A stretch of DNA of 64,000 nucleotides, taken from the NCBI GenBank assembly GCA_024364735.1, contig JAGFNQ010006466.1, forward strand, positions 278,520 through 342,519, written 5' to 3'. The position numbers and the translations under genes are program-made. The DNA is from Boesenbergia rotunda (lineage: Eukaryota > Streptophyta > Magnoliopsida > Zingiberales > Zingiberaceae). Positions 34,324 to 44,285 of the stretch are shown here, piece after piece. The notes under the pieces are model-generated. The model ran no database searches. It had not been told where the DNA came from and was given only the letters and a program-made list of their open reading frames with translations. The first letter of the stretch is position 1. Each line of letters begins with the position of its first letter.

Positions 34324-34738
34324 GCCCCCAATGCCCAAGCTTCCAAAGACAACTTCTGAATCAACTCTTTTACGCTCTTCTGCACTCGCGCTTCGCCTCG
34401 GAATCCTTCCAACTCGTGCCGACGACGTCCCGCTGCTCAGAAAAAGTCGATCTACCCCGGACGTCGGTAAAAGAGTTATTTTAAAGTTTACTATACTTAA
34501 TTCTAATTCTGTAATCTTTTGTAAACGAATTTGCGCCTGATATAGAATTGCCCAAAGTAAACGGTCAATGACCGTGGGCCTTGGAGTAGGAGTCGACCCA
34601 GGCTCCGAACCAAGTAAAAACGACTGCGTCTCTGTGTTATTATTTTTCTTATTTTCCACTGTGCACCTGCTCTTAATTTTCCGAAAAACGAATACCGATA
34701 TTCACCCCCCCCTCTATCGGTTCTATCGATCCAACAAG

Positions 34739-34750
34739 TGGTATCTGAGC
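34739..34750 (+). promoter_or_regulatory. F1 primer-binding site with one mismatch
   Basis: TGGTATCTGAGC, two bases after the LTR, differs from the initiator-Met complement TGGTATCAGAGC by one base; F2 keeps the standard form. Confidence 0.85.
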
Positions 34751-34961
34751 GGGGAAGTTCAAACCTGGTGCAACCACCAGTTTGAAATTTTTTTCGGATC
34801 TTTATTTTCCTTTTCTTTAAATTTTCGTTAAATATCTCGTTTGAGTTTTTTTTTCGAGGTTGGTGCAACACCCCTCGTTATCTTATTTATCCAGCACTAC
34901 TAATCCAAGACCTAGTCTTGAAAAATTTGTTTTTCTATTAGTTTTCTATTTTCAGATTAAA

Positions 34962-36593
34962 ATGGCCATGCAAGAGGGTTTTAGCACCGCCAGACCTCCA
35001 CTTTTCAGTGGAGAAGACTTTTCTTACTGGAAAAGTCGCATGGAGGTCCACCTGAAAACTCAGGTGGACATGTTGATCATTATCCAGTCCGGTCTGGAGA
35101 TCCCCAGAAACGCCGAAGGACTTCCTCAAAGCTATTCAGAATGGGACAATGCCCTCAAGCGCAAAATAGAAGCCGATGCAAAAGCAACACAAACCCTACA
35201 ATGTGGCCTGACAAAAGAGGAGCTGAACCGAGTGGGGCCCTTCAACAATGCCAAGGAGCTATGGGCAAAATTGATCGAGCTGCACGAAGGAACAACAGAT
35301 ACCAGGATCAGCAAAAGGGATCTGCTCCTGAACAAACTCTACACCATCAAGATGGCCGACAGCGAAACGGCAGCCCAACTCCACACACGGATCCAAGAGT
35401 TGATGAACGGTCTTCACACTATAGGTCACAAGGTCGAAAATCGTGACCTAATAAGGTATGCTCTAAACGTCTTCCCTAGAAACACCTTGTGGGCATCTAT
35501 GGTAGATGCATACAAGGTCTCAAGGGATCTTTCTAAAATAAAGTTAGACGAGTTATTTTCCGAATTAGAACTGCACGAACAAACTAACTCCAATATGGTC
35601 GAGAAAGGGATTGCTTTCTTTGCAGGAAAATCTGGAAGATCAACAAAGAAGAAACCGCAAACTGAACCTGAGTCTAACTCAGACTCAGACACAGAAGATG
35701 AAGGAGAACAAACTAAGCTGGTCCGACTAGCCCGAAGCTATTACAAAGAGCTGAAGAACCAAACCAACCGACGGAAAGTAAAGGACGAACCAGCTGAACC
35801 CGCAAACAAGCCCAACGTGACCTGCTATGAGTGCAAGAAAAAGGGTCACTACAAGTCAGAGTGTCCTAATCTAAAGGAAACTAAAAAGACAAGAAGAAAG
35901 AAAGCACTGCAAGCAACCTGGGACGAATCTTCCTCAGAAGTAGAAGAAGAGGCACCCCAGTCCAACCTTCTAGCCCTAACCGCCTTAGAAGAAGTCGGAA
36001 CCGAGTCAGAGTCAGATGAGGACGACGGCAAACTGACCTTCTCAGAAGATGGCGAAATCAAGGTGAGTGGTTTCAATAGAAGTCATTTAAATGATTTAAT
36101 TTCATATCTGTCTCTAGATTTGGCGAAAGCCAAACTCCGAATCGAGTCCCTCCGACAGGAAGTAAAACTCCTGAAAGAGGGAGCTGACTCTGAACCCTCA
36201 ACCGAGAAAGTTCAAGAAGGAACTCCTACTCAAGTTGAAAAACTTGAGAAAGAGAACTCCTCCCTGAAAATTCAGGTTAAGGATCTAAGAGCGGCTTTAG
36301 AACGATTCACTTCTGGGTCCAAGGGTCTTGACATGATGCTTGGAAAGCAGAAGTCCGTTCTAAATCGATCCGGATTTGGCTATAGAACCAAATCCCGACA
36401 AAGATCTTACCTTGCTGTACTGAATCAGTCTAGAGGTAAAATTCAGGCATGGGTACCCAAACTGTGCCTGAACAAACCGACTGGATCAAATCAGTATTGG
36501 ATTCCCAGGGACAAGATTCACATCTTGCCTAACTATCACCGTGGCTTTAGTCCAGGGGGAGCCAAACTGAAAACAATATTTATTGTTAGATAA
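34962..36593 (+). CDS. gag: F1 Gag polyprotein (543 aa)
   Basis: Gag assembles the cytoplasmic virus-like particle and binds element RNA. I chose ATG at 34962 because both K and F2 share it (MAMQEGFSTARPP) and the upstream in-frame extension is LTR-leader sequence. Regions in order: UBN2/retrotran-gag capsid domain (about residues 15-230, with YWKSRMEVHLK and RNTLWASMVDAYKVSRDLSKIKLDELFSEL split over the domain), an acidic/Ser linker (SDSDTEDE), a CCHC zinc knuckle CYECKKKGHYKSEC near residue 288, a second acidic region, a coiled coil and a conserved tail (QYWIPRDKIHILP). Compared with F2 it lacks three residues before the knuckle. It ends in a stop; pol is in a separate frame about 700 bp on. 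Confidence 0.9.
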   Translation: MAMQEGFSTARPPLFSGEDFSYWKSRMEVHLKTQVDMLIIIQSGLEIPRNAEGLPQSYSEWDNALKRKIEADAKATQTLQCGLTKEELNRVGPFNNAKELWAKLIELHEGTTDTRISKRDLLLNKLYTIKMADSETAAQLHTRIQELMNGLHTIGHKVENRDLIRYALNVFPRNTLWASMVDAYKVSRDLSKIKLDELFSELELHEQTNSNMVEKGIAFFAGKSGRSTKKKPQTEPESNSDSDTEDEGEQTKLVRLARSYYKELKNQTNRRKVKDEPAEPANKPNVTCYECKKKGHYKSECPNLKETKKTRRKKALQATWDESSSEVEEEAPQSNLLALTALEEVGTESESDEDDGKLTFSEDGEIKVSGFNRSHLNDLISYLSLDLAKAKLRIESLRQEVKLLKEGADSEPSTEKVQEGTPTQVEKLEKENSSLKIQVKDLRAALERFTSGSKGLDMMLGKQKSVLNRSGFGYRTKSRQRSYLAVLNQSRGKIQAWVPKLCLNKPTGSNQYWIPRDKIHILPNYHRGFSPGGAKLKTIFIVR

Positions 36594-37290
36594 ATTTTTT
36601 TAATTCTTGATTGCAAATTGTTTGATTGATTGTTTATTTAAATTTCTGTAATTTACCATGCTTAGATTTAGGAATGGTTAGTATAAGGACCAAACACACT
36701 TAACTGAAACTTGACAACATAGTATTGGGTGGAGGTGAGATGATAGTACGTTAGGGAAGCCAATTTGGCAGAACTAGCCGAAGCTATCGATCCAAGACCC
36801 AAACTAGTTAGACCAGAAATTTTTCAAAGAATAATTTTGAAAATGAAATTTCATTAAAAGGCTTTGTCAAGGAAAGGGTGGATGATCCCATAAGGCTACG
36901 ACCAAAGAAGGCCTAGTGCCTCGCCAAGTCCTGGAAGCCAATTTTTGAAATTCAAATTCAAATTACTTTTTGTAAATTCAAATCTAACACAATTTTCAGC
37001 TAAGTATAGATTCAAACATTTTTCACTCATAATAAATTTAACTGTTTTCAAAATTAATTAAGTTTTCAAAATTTAATTGTTTTCAAAATTAATTAAGTTT
37101 TCAAAATAAACCATCCTTTTTAAAATAATCTTAACTATTAAAACCTGTCTCACGAGACCTATAAGGCTAACGTGATTGAAACCCCTAGATTTGGGTGAGA
37201 CAGACTAGGCAGTGAAACTCAATTCAAGCTATTCCTAACTCTAATTGGATCCAAATCAAGAAAACTCTTTATGTGTAGGAACATAAAGAT
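36594..37290 (+). other. F1 gag-pol spacer, intron-like
   Basis: This 697-nt AT-rich region has no ORF and separates gag from pol. It is kept in F2 (56876-57574) and, up to about 10690, in B. It ends in a pyrimidine-containing tract and TTATGTGTAG, immediately followed by codons in the pol frame (EHKDLDQW). The TAG that limits the pol ORF upstream is therefore also a candidate 3' splice site. It is either an intron or a translation-control region. Confidence 0.6.
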
Positions 37291-40200
37291 TTGGACCAAT
37301 GGATGTTGGATAGCGGTTGCTCCAGACACATGACTGGAGATAAATTGAAGTTCACCAAGCTCAAGTTCAAAAACCTAGGCTCAGTGGCATTTGGCAATAA
37401 TGCTACACTCAAGGTAATTGGGTCAGGTAATATTGAACTTAAATCCGATTTCATTATTAAGAAAGTTCTATTGGTTGAAAACTTTAATTTTAACTTGCTT
37501 AGTATAAGTCAGTTATGTGATTCTGGTTACATAGTTACTTTCAACAATTCCAACTGCCTGATTAGAAATGAACAAGACTCAGAAATCATACTTAAGGGCA
37601 CTAGGAAAAATAATGTATACACTATAAACCTTCCCCTTGTACCCAAATGTATGTTAACACAGTTAGAACAATCAAACCTCTGGCATAGGAGATTAGGTCA
37701 TACCAATCTGAGAACTATCTCAAAAATTACCCAACGTGGCTTAATCAAAGGTATCCCCAAAATTAAAAATAATGAAAACCTAATATGTGAATCGTGTAAT
37801 CAAGGTAAACAAACCAAATCCAATCACAAACTAACCCAATCCGATTTAACTCAAACTACACTTGAGCTCCTACATCTTGACCTATTTGATTCACATGGAG
37901 CCAAGTCACTAAGCGGGAACCGATACTGCTTAGTAATAGTTGATGATTACTCTAGGTTTACCTGGGTTAGGTTTCTAAAAACCAAAGATGAAACCCTAAA
38001 CCTATTTAATGAATTCTGCAAACTAATTGAAAATCAAAACGACACTAAAATTAAAAGACTTAGGAGTGATCACGGGGGAGAGTTTGAAAATCAACGATTC
38101 GAGGAATTCTGTAAGGTAAATGGGTACTTACATGAATTTTCATGTCCTAGAACTCCCCAACAAAATGGGATAGTCGAGCGAAGAAATAGAACATTACAAG
38201 AAGCCGCTAGGGCTATGCTCAACGAATTTAAACTAGCAAACCAATTTTGGGCAGAAGCAACTAGTACGGCCTGTTATATCCAAAATAGGGTTTTGATTAA
38301 CAAGCGACACAACAAAACCCCCTATGAACTGTACTACCACAGACTCCCAAACCTACACTACCTAAGGGTCTTTGGATGCAAAGTCCATATCCTAAACACC
38401 AAAGACTATTTAGGAAAATTTCAGTCCAAGTCAAACCTAGGTATCTTCCTAGGATACTCAACCACAAGTAGAGCCTATAGAGTTTACAACAACCAAACTA
38501 AGAAAATTGAAGAAACAACAAACTTAATTTTTGATGAAGAAATCAACTCAACATCTAATAATCCAGACCCAACTTCATCAAACTCTGACCAAGAAAATAA
38601 TGAACAAACTATTGAACCCTTAATTGAACCTTTAAACGAACTAACCATTGAACCAATTAATGAATCAACTGAACCAAGAATCGAACCAACAAATGAACCA
38701 GCCCAAAGAGTCGAATCAAATAGTGAACCAAACCGACCAGCCGGACCTGAGGCTGAACCAAGCTCTAGAAGAACAAAGAAACCCAGACTTAGTCACCCAA
38801 CCGATCAAATTGTGGGTGATCCAACTCTAGGAGTCAGGACTAGGTCCTCCTATAGAAACCTTAGTCAAATAGCTATGATATCAAAAATTGAACCCAAAAC
38901 TATAGAGGAAGCCCTACCTGATCCTGATTGGATCATAGCTATGCAAGAAGAACTAGCTCAATTTGAGAGAAACCAAGTCTGGGAATTAGTACCTAAACCT
39001 GAGGGCAAATCCGTCATTGACACTAAGTGGGTCTTTAGAAATAAGTTGAATGATCAAGGAGAAATAGTTAGAAATAAAGCCCGCTTAGTAGCTAAGGGAT
39101 TCAGCCAAGTAGAGGGATTAGATTACGATGAAACATATGCCCCAGTAGCTAGACTTGAGTCCATTAGAATGTTGTTAGCATTTGCATCCCATAAAGGATT
39201 TAAGCTATACCAAATGGATGTAAAGTCAGCCTTCCTGAATGGATTCATTAAAGAGGAAGTTTATGTAGGACAACCTCCTGGGTTTGAGGACTTAGACAAA
39301 CCTGACCATGTGTATAAATTAACTAAAGCACTATATGGGTTGAAACAAGCACCTAGGGCTTGGTATGAACGGTTATCAAATTACTTAACGTCTAAAGAAT
39401 TTAAACAAGGACAAATTGACTCAACATTGTTTATTAAAACCCTAGGAAAAGATATATTTATTGCCCAAATTTATGTAGATGACATAATCTTTGGATCCAC
39501 CAACACCAACTTTCTAAAAGAATTTGTCAAGATAATGGAAGATGAATTTGAAATGAGCTTAGTTGGTGAGCTTACCTTTTTCCTAGGACTACAAATCAAA
39601 CAAACTAGAGATGGAAACTACGTCCATCAATCCAAATATGCTAAAGAGTTAATAAAGAAATTTAAAATGGATAACTCTAAAAGCATAAGTACCCCAATGG
39701 CAACCAATGTTAAAATAGACAGTGACCCTGATGGCAAGCCAGTAGACCTCAAACTATATAGAAGTATGATAGGTAGTCTACTTTACCTTACAGCCAGCAG
39801 ACCTGACATTTTATTTGCTGTAGGAATATGTGCTAGATACCAAACCTGTGCTAAGGAAACGCACTTAGCAGCCCTAAAAAGAATACTAAGATATATAAAG
39901 GGTACCCTAAATGTAGGGATTTGGTATCCTAGAACCTCAACCTTCAATCTGTCAGGATACTCGGACTCTGACTATGCTGGTTGCAAATTAGATAGAAAAA
40001 GCACAAGTGGAAGCTGCCAACTGTTAGGACATAGCTTAGTAAGTTGGTGCAGCAGAAAACAACACTGTGTAGCCCTATCCACAACTGAAGCTGAGTATGT
40101 GGCCTTGGGAGAATGTGTAGCACAACTTTTATGGATGATGCACACTCTTAAGGACTTCCAGCTCAACTATAATCAAACCCAAGTCTTCATCGACAATATA

Positions 40201-40416
40201 AGTTCGATCAATTTAACCAAAAATCCAATCCAACACTCCAGGACTAAACACATAGAAGTTAAACACCACTTTGTTCGAGACCATGTAGCCAGGGGTGAGA
40301 TAGTACTTAACCATATAGACTCAAAATCCAACTTAGCTGATATTTTTACAAAACCCTTACCTGAATCTGAGTTCAGCTCACTAAGAAGGCAGTTAGGATT
40401 GTGTTCTGTAGAATAG
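37279..40416 (+). CDS. pol: F1 Pol polyprotein: protease, integrase, reverse transcriptase, RNase H
   Basis: The ORF runs without a break from the TAG at 37276 to 40416. The first ATG is at 37303; codons from 37279 would be used if the spacer is spliced. In order: aspartic protease ([11 protein letters not shown]), GAG-pre-integrase zinc finger ([19 protein letters not shown]), integrase with D in HLDLFDSH, D in [10 protein letters not shown] and E in [11 protein letters not shown], an acidic variable linker of repeated EP-containing units (about 38600-38760), RT with [10 protein letters not shown] and the catalytic YVDDIIFG, and RNase H with [16 protein letters not shown] and FIDNISS. It ends [12 protein letters not shown] and LGLCSVE. 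All catalytic residues I can check are present. It is of copia order (integrase before RT). Confidence 0.92.
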   Translation, partial: EHKDLDQWMLDSGCSRHMTGDKLKFTKLKFKNLGSVAFGNNATLKVIGSGNIELKSDFIIKKVLLVENFNFNLLSISQLCDSGYIVTFNNSNCLIRNEQDSEIILKGTRKNNVYTINLPLVPKCMLTQLEQSNLWHRRLGHTNLRTISKITQRGLIKGIPKIKNNENLICESCNQGKQTKSNHKLTQSDLTQTTLELLHLDLFDSHGAKSLSGNRYCLVIVDDYSRFTWVRFLKTKDETLNLFNEFCKLIENQNDTKIKRLRSDHGGEFENQRFEEFCKVNGYLHEFSCPRTPQQNGIVERRNRTLQEAARAMLNEFKLANQFWAEATSTACYIQNRVLINKRHNKTPYELYYHRLPNLHYLRVFGCKVHILNTKDYLGKFQSKSNLGIFLGYSTTSRAYRVYNNQTKKIEETTNLIFDEEINSTSNNPDPTSSNSDQENNEQTIEPLIEPLNELTIEPINESTEPRIEPTNEPAQRVESNSEPNRPAGPEAEPSSRRTKKPRLSHPTDQIVGDPTLGVRTRSSYRNLSQIAMISKIEPKTIEEALPDPDWIIAMQEELAQFERNQVWELVPKPEGKSVIDTKWVFRNKLNDQGEIVRNKARLVAKGFSQVEGLDYDETYAPVARLESIRMLLAFASHKGFKLYQMDVKSAFLNGFIKEEVYVGQPPGFEDLDKPDHVYKLTKALYGLKQAPRAWYERLSNYLTSKEFKQGQIDSTLFIKTLGKDIFIAQIYVDDIIFGSTNTNFLKEFVKIMEDEFEMSLVGELTFFLGLQIKQTRDGNYVHQSKYAKELIKKFKMDNSKSISTPMATNVKIDSDPDGKPVDLKLYRSMIGSLLYLTASRPDILFAVGICARYQTCAKETHLAALKRILRYIKGTLNVGIWYPRTSTFNLSGYSDSDYAGCKLDRKSTSGSCQLLGHSLVSWCSRKQHCVALSTTEAEYVALGECVAQLLWMMHTLKDFQLNYNQTQVFIDNISSINLTKNPIQHSRTKHIEVKHHFVRDHVARGEIVLNHIDSKSNLADIFTKPLPESEFSSLRRQLGLCSVE

Positions 40417-41714
40417 AGTAACTCAATTCTTTTCTGCTCTACTTGATTTTAAATTCAGTTTCTAAAAATAGAATTTTTGAAAAACTGTTCTACTTAATTT
40501 CAAAATCAGTCTGTTTTAAATCTTTTTCGACTTAGTTTTATTTCAAAACTACCCCTTTCAAAACTAGGGATTTTTCGAAAATGGACTTAGCCTAGGCCCT
40601 AACCCTAGAACTGCATGCACCTATAGACTTAGAAGCCAGCATCTCACAAGCACCTTAGGGTACTTTGATTGATAACCTAGAAAGGGTTGAGATGCTTAGG
40701 TCTTTGCCTTAATTCAAGATGCTTTAAGTCAGTGCATCTGCAGTAATTGGGGCACTAAATACAACTTACACAGCAATCAAGTTAAGTGTCAAGTCTAGAA
40801 AATCTAACTTGAACAGAAACACTTAACTTGACTAACCCTAGCAAAAACTACTGTTTATAACAGTTAGTAAGTAGCTAATTGGGTTAGACAGGTCCCTACA
40901 GAGAAAATTGAATGATTTAGTTTAAGTCTAATTTCTTTCCATTTGGTCTGATTTGGTTCAGTACAGCAATATCTTACTTATTTCCTTTATGCAATCTTAA
41001 TTCTGCTATATTCATCTGTTTTTGATATATGGCAAAGGGGGAGAGATAGGAAAGGAGAGAGTAAAATCAATTTTTTTAACTCTATCCTTTATTCAAAAAG
41101 TCTTCAAAAAAAAGTCTTCAAAAATTTCTTATCCTTTATTCAAAAATTTTCAAAGAGACTTAAGCTTTTCAAAATCGACTAAAGTACTTAAGTTCTTAAA
41201 GCTTTCAAATTTTTTTTGGCTTTCAAAATTTTGCTAAGTACTCAAGTCGTTCAAAATTTTCTTACTTAAGCTTGTCAAAATTTTTTAAAAGGACTTTAAG
41301 CTCAAGTTTTTCAAAACTGTATAAATACAAATTATTAAGTACTTAAGCTTTCCAAAGTGTTTCAAAATTTACTAAGTACTTAAGCGTTTTAAATCCTTAA
41401 GCTTTGTAAATCCTACTAAGTACTTAAGCTTTTTAAATCCTATTAAGTACTTAAGCTAACACTTTCAAACTTGTAAGTACTCTAAAAATCATGCTTCAAA
41501 ACTTCCCTATGTACTTTTAACTTAAGGTATGAAAAGACTTTCTAAATTTCTAAAAACTTAAGTTTCCAAAAGTACAAGCTTTTTTAACCCCATGAATCTT
41601 TGAAAAATTTAGGGGGAGATTCCTTCCAGGGGGAGGGAACAAATTTTAAAACTTTTTGCTTGCTTAAACTTAACTTTTTGAACTAGGGTTGCCATAAATC
41701 AAAAAGGGGGAGAT
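40417..41714 (+). other. F1 3' untranslated region and polypurine tract
   Basis: This non-coding 1.3 kb is AT-rich and contains many AAGTACTTAAGC motifs (about 41160-41470). It ends in the polypurine tract AAAAAGGGGGAGAT (41701-41714) directly before the 3' LTR. No envelope-like ORF is present here. Confidence 0.85.
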
Positions 41715-43084
41715 TGTTGGTGCAGAATGCACCCAAGTCAAACCTGTGTTTTGATAATGGCAACATAGGTCAAAAGTTAAGTCTTACTTGTTTTCTAACA
41801 AGTTACTCTAGTGTGCAGGAAAAGTCCTAGCGAAGGACTGCTAGGCACTGGCAAAGGAAAGCCAGGGTAAAAAGTCCTAGCGAAGGACTGCTAGGCACTG
41901 GCGAAGGAAAGCCAGAGTCAAAATCCCTAGCGAAGGACTGCTAGGCGCCAGGCGAAGGACAGCCTAGGACTGAAGCCCTAGCGAAGGAATGCTAGGCACC
42001 GGGAGAAGGGCAGCTCGGCATCCAAGACCTGACAAAGAACCGTCAGGCAAAAGTCCAACCAGAGGAACGGTTGGCATCAGGTAAATTCTCCCGAGAGGAG
42101 TAGGTGAGGACGCGTTCCCCGTCGAGGGAACAGTAGGCGTCGGTTCGACCTAGGGCTCCATTTCGGAGGCCCAAAGTCAAAACCAAGACAGCTAAGGCTG
42201 TATAAAACAACAAATTTATGCTTTATATTGTTTTCGGACTAACCCTGGATGCAGGACCAAAGGAACGTGTGTCTGCAGCTCAGAGAGCCTCAAAGGAGTG
42301 AGGCAGCAGCTGAGCAGGGCGCCCTGAGTGTCCAAGGCGCCCCCAAGGTGAACAAGAAACAAGTGAAGCAAAAAGGAGCTTCGGCTGACTACTGGCCGGG
42401 GCGCCCTCAGCAGCGAGGGCGCCCTCAGCAGCCAGGGCGCCCTCAGCAGCAAAGGCGCCCCGCGCCTATGTCAGCAGAGTCAATCACCCTTATCCAGCCG
42501 AGAAGCCAGCGCGGAAAAAGTCAAGCAAGGCGCCCTCAGCGTCCAGGGCGCCCCCAGGGTCAAACCTCATCCCTATTCGGGTGGGATAAAGCTTGACCGA
42601 GAGGATTAGGGATCGCTTGACACGTGGCAGGGCGCCCCCGACGTCCAGGGCGCCCCGAGGTGCTATAAATAGCCCCCAACGCCCAAGCTTCCAAATACAA
42701 CTTCTGAATCAACTCTTCTACGCTCTTCTGCACTCGCGCTTCGCCTCGGAATCCTTCCAACTCGTGCCGACGACGTCCCGCTGCTCAGAAAAAGTCGATC
42801 TACCCCGGACGTCGGTAAAAGAGTTATTTTAAAGTTTACTGTACTTAATTCTAATTCTGTAATCTTTTGTAAACGAATTTGCGCCTGATATAGAATTGCC
42901 CAAAGTAAACGGTCAACGACCGTGGGCCTTGGAGTAGGAGTCGACCCAGGCTCCGAACCAAGTAAAAACGACTGCGTCTCTGTGTTATTATTTTTCTTAT
43001 TTTCCGCTGTGCACTTGCTCTTAATTTTCCGAAAAACGAATACAGATCTTCACCCCCCCCTCTATCGGTTCTATCAATCCAACA
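41715..43084 (+). mobile_element. F1 3' LTR
   Basis: At 1370 bp it equals the 5' LTR, with scattered single-base differences (for example in the GGCGCC cluster and in hairpin 6, GCCTAG for GCCTGG). The hairpin array is at 41825-42131, the GGCGCC clusters at about 42317-42660. It ends CAATCCAACA where the 5' LTR has CGATCCAACA. Confidence 0.93.
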
Positions 43085-43089
43085 GAAAC

Positions 43090-43765
43090 CTCGCCACAAC
43101 ACCAAACAAAGCATTGAGCACAAAGACTACTATCTTGCCTTTAACCAAGACAAGATTCATCAAGAATCTCAGCCACCACGAAGTCCTCTTTAAATAGAAC
43201 TCGGGTTGAAACCCTCACCACCAGTCGACTGTTCCCAGGGCAGTCGACTGGTGCCACTAAAATTCGAGCGTTGCACCCTAACGTTCGAATTCTCAGCCAA
43301 CTCACCAGCCACCTACCAGTCGACTGCTCCCAGAGCAGTCGACTGGTCCCTAGCTGAAACCCTTCCCGAGTACATTCACACAGCACTCGTACCCTCACGA
43401 CTCGACTGACTCCTCCTCCGCAGCCTCGACTGTTGCCTTCGCGCCCTCTTCATCTTCGGCTCCATTCCCTCGGATGCACGCAAGCCTCCAGCTTGCCTCC
43501 TGCCATCCTTCACACATGTCTCGAAGTCCACGCCCATCAGCTCATCATCCCTGCTCTCCAAGGTCCCTCAGGTGCACACAAGCCTCCAGCTTGTCTCCAT
43601 GCCACCCTTCACCGTACCGAGGCCGTTCAGTCAAGTCCATATGTGTAACCTGTACAACCTGCACACTCAACATACACATATAAGAACACAAGGGTAAACC
43701 TAACTTAAACCCTTTGCCCAAACATCAAAACACTTGGTCACTCCGGACCACAGATTGCCTCAACA
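43090..43765 (-). mobile_element. Element E 5' LTR, second part
   Basis: This is the 676-bp remainder of the LTR begun at 33129. It has two perfect inverted repeats: CCAGTCGACTG and its complement around a 9-base loop near 43221-43252, and the 14-bp stem CCAGTCGACTGCTC with a 3-base loop near 43316-43346. Confidence 0.88.
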
Positions 43766-43770
43766 CCACC

Positions 43771-44280
43771 TTTGCGCCGCTCCTGACAAAATGTTCAAGA
43801 ATACCCCGCACTTCGCCCCATCAGTATATTGATGCAGTAGGGCCGCATTCTCAAATTTACAAATGTAATCTTATGGATCTATTTTCCCATCGTAATCAGC
43901 AATCCCTAGACCTTGGAATTGCTTGGGCATGGGATCATCCATAATGTCCCGAACAAAAGGTGAAGAGGTATACTTCGAGAGAACCTTTGCAGGTTCACTT
44001 TTTCCTTATCCCTCTTCTTGTTGCAAAATGGTGGAGGCGGCCATATGTGCTTTCTCCATCTCTCCCATGAAGTCTCGTTGATGTCCCAGGGCCGCATTCT
44101 CGGGCACCCCCGAAGGCAAGATGGATCTTCTATTCCGGGCATATGAAGCGGATGCTCTTTGGACAGCGGCCTACATTGGCACTACTCATTGAGATGCAAC
44201 TTACTCGATTTAGTGTTGCTCCAGCGCCCCTCGAACAACATTGGCTATTAGGCGATCCAGTTCTTCCCATGTCAAAATAA
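43771..44280 (-). pseudogene. Element D Gag N-terminal part
   Basis: On the minus strand: WEELDRLIANVVRGALEQH at the start, then a frame with stops, and a clear Gag core motif PFVRDIMDDPMPKQF, GLGIADYDGKIDP and KFENAALLHQYTDGAK. This is typical of Tat/Athila-group gypsy Gag. Interrupted by solo LTR H on the 5' side and by E on the 3' side. Confidence 0.8.
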
Positions 44281-44285
44281 TTGGT

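Larger units (their letters stand above)
33367..34736 (+). mobile_element. F1 5' LTR
   Basis: TGTTGGTGCAG to ATCCAACA. In order: hairpin array (33478-33784), conserved GGTTCGACCTAGGG block, GGCGCC clusters (33976-34312), G-box, TATA box, a GTCGGTAAAAG segment near 34463, a 15-bp perfect inverted repeat (34561-34575) and a C-rich U5 end. Confidence 0.93.
33367..43084 (+). mobile_element. Element F1: near-intact SIRE-like copia retrotransposon
   Basis: F1 is 9718 bp with two 1370-bp LTRs (33367-34736, 41715-43084) and the perfect TSD GAAAC (33362-33366, 43085-43089). It lies within E's 5' LTR. It has uninterrupted gag and pol ORFs, a polypurine tract and a primer site with one mismatch. Equal LTR lengths and few differences point to a recent insertion. 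Integrase and RT sequences resemble the SIRE/Maximus branch of copia, an assignment made by eye. No envelope-like third ORF is present. Confidence 0.92.
28453..43765 (-). mobile_element. Element E: copia element with gag only, split by F1
   Basis: E is flanked by the perfect TSD CCACC (28448-28452, 43766-43770). Its LTRs are 28453-29367 (915 bp) and 33129-33366 plus 43090-43765 (914 bp), the second split by F1. Without F1, E is about 5.6 kb. The interior has a broken gag (33056-31357) and about 2 kb without coding signal, and no trace of pol. E would need enzymes from elsewhere, so it is a non-autonomous gag-only type. Confidence 0.88.

Noticed and set aside
35426..36076. Minus-strand ORFs opposite gag, and others opposite pol
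   Set aside because: They are shadows of the strongly supported plus-strand Gag and Pol frames.
38648..38830. Asn/Gln-rich ORF overlapping pol (also at 58932)
   Set aside because: It is an alternative frame of the repeated acidic linker between integrase and RT in pol.
40417..41714. Possible envelope-like third ORF, as reported for some SIRE elements
   Set aside because: Only short chance frames occur (longest about 70 codons), and F1 and F2 differ by indels there.
43206..43683. ORFs in E's LTR with repeated MPSRPLHLRLH or MHASLQLAS peptides
   Set aside because: They are within an LTR, are not kept between the two E LTRs, and have no domain.
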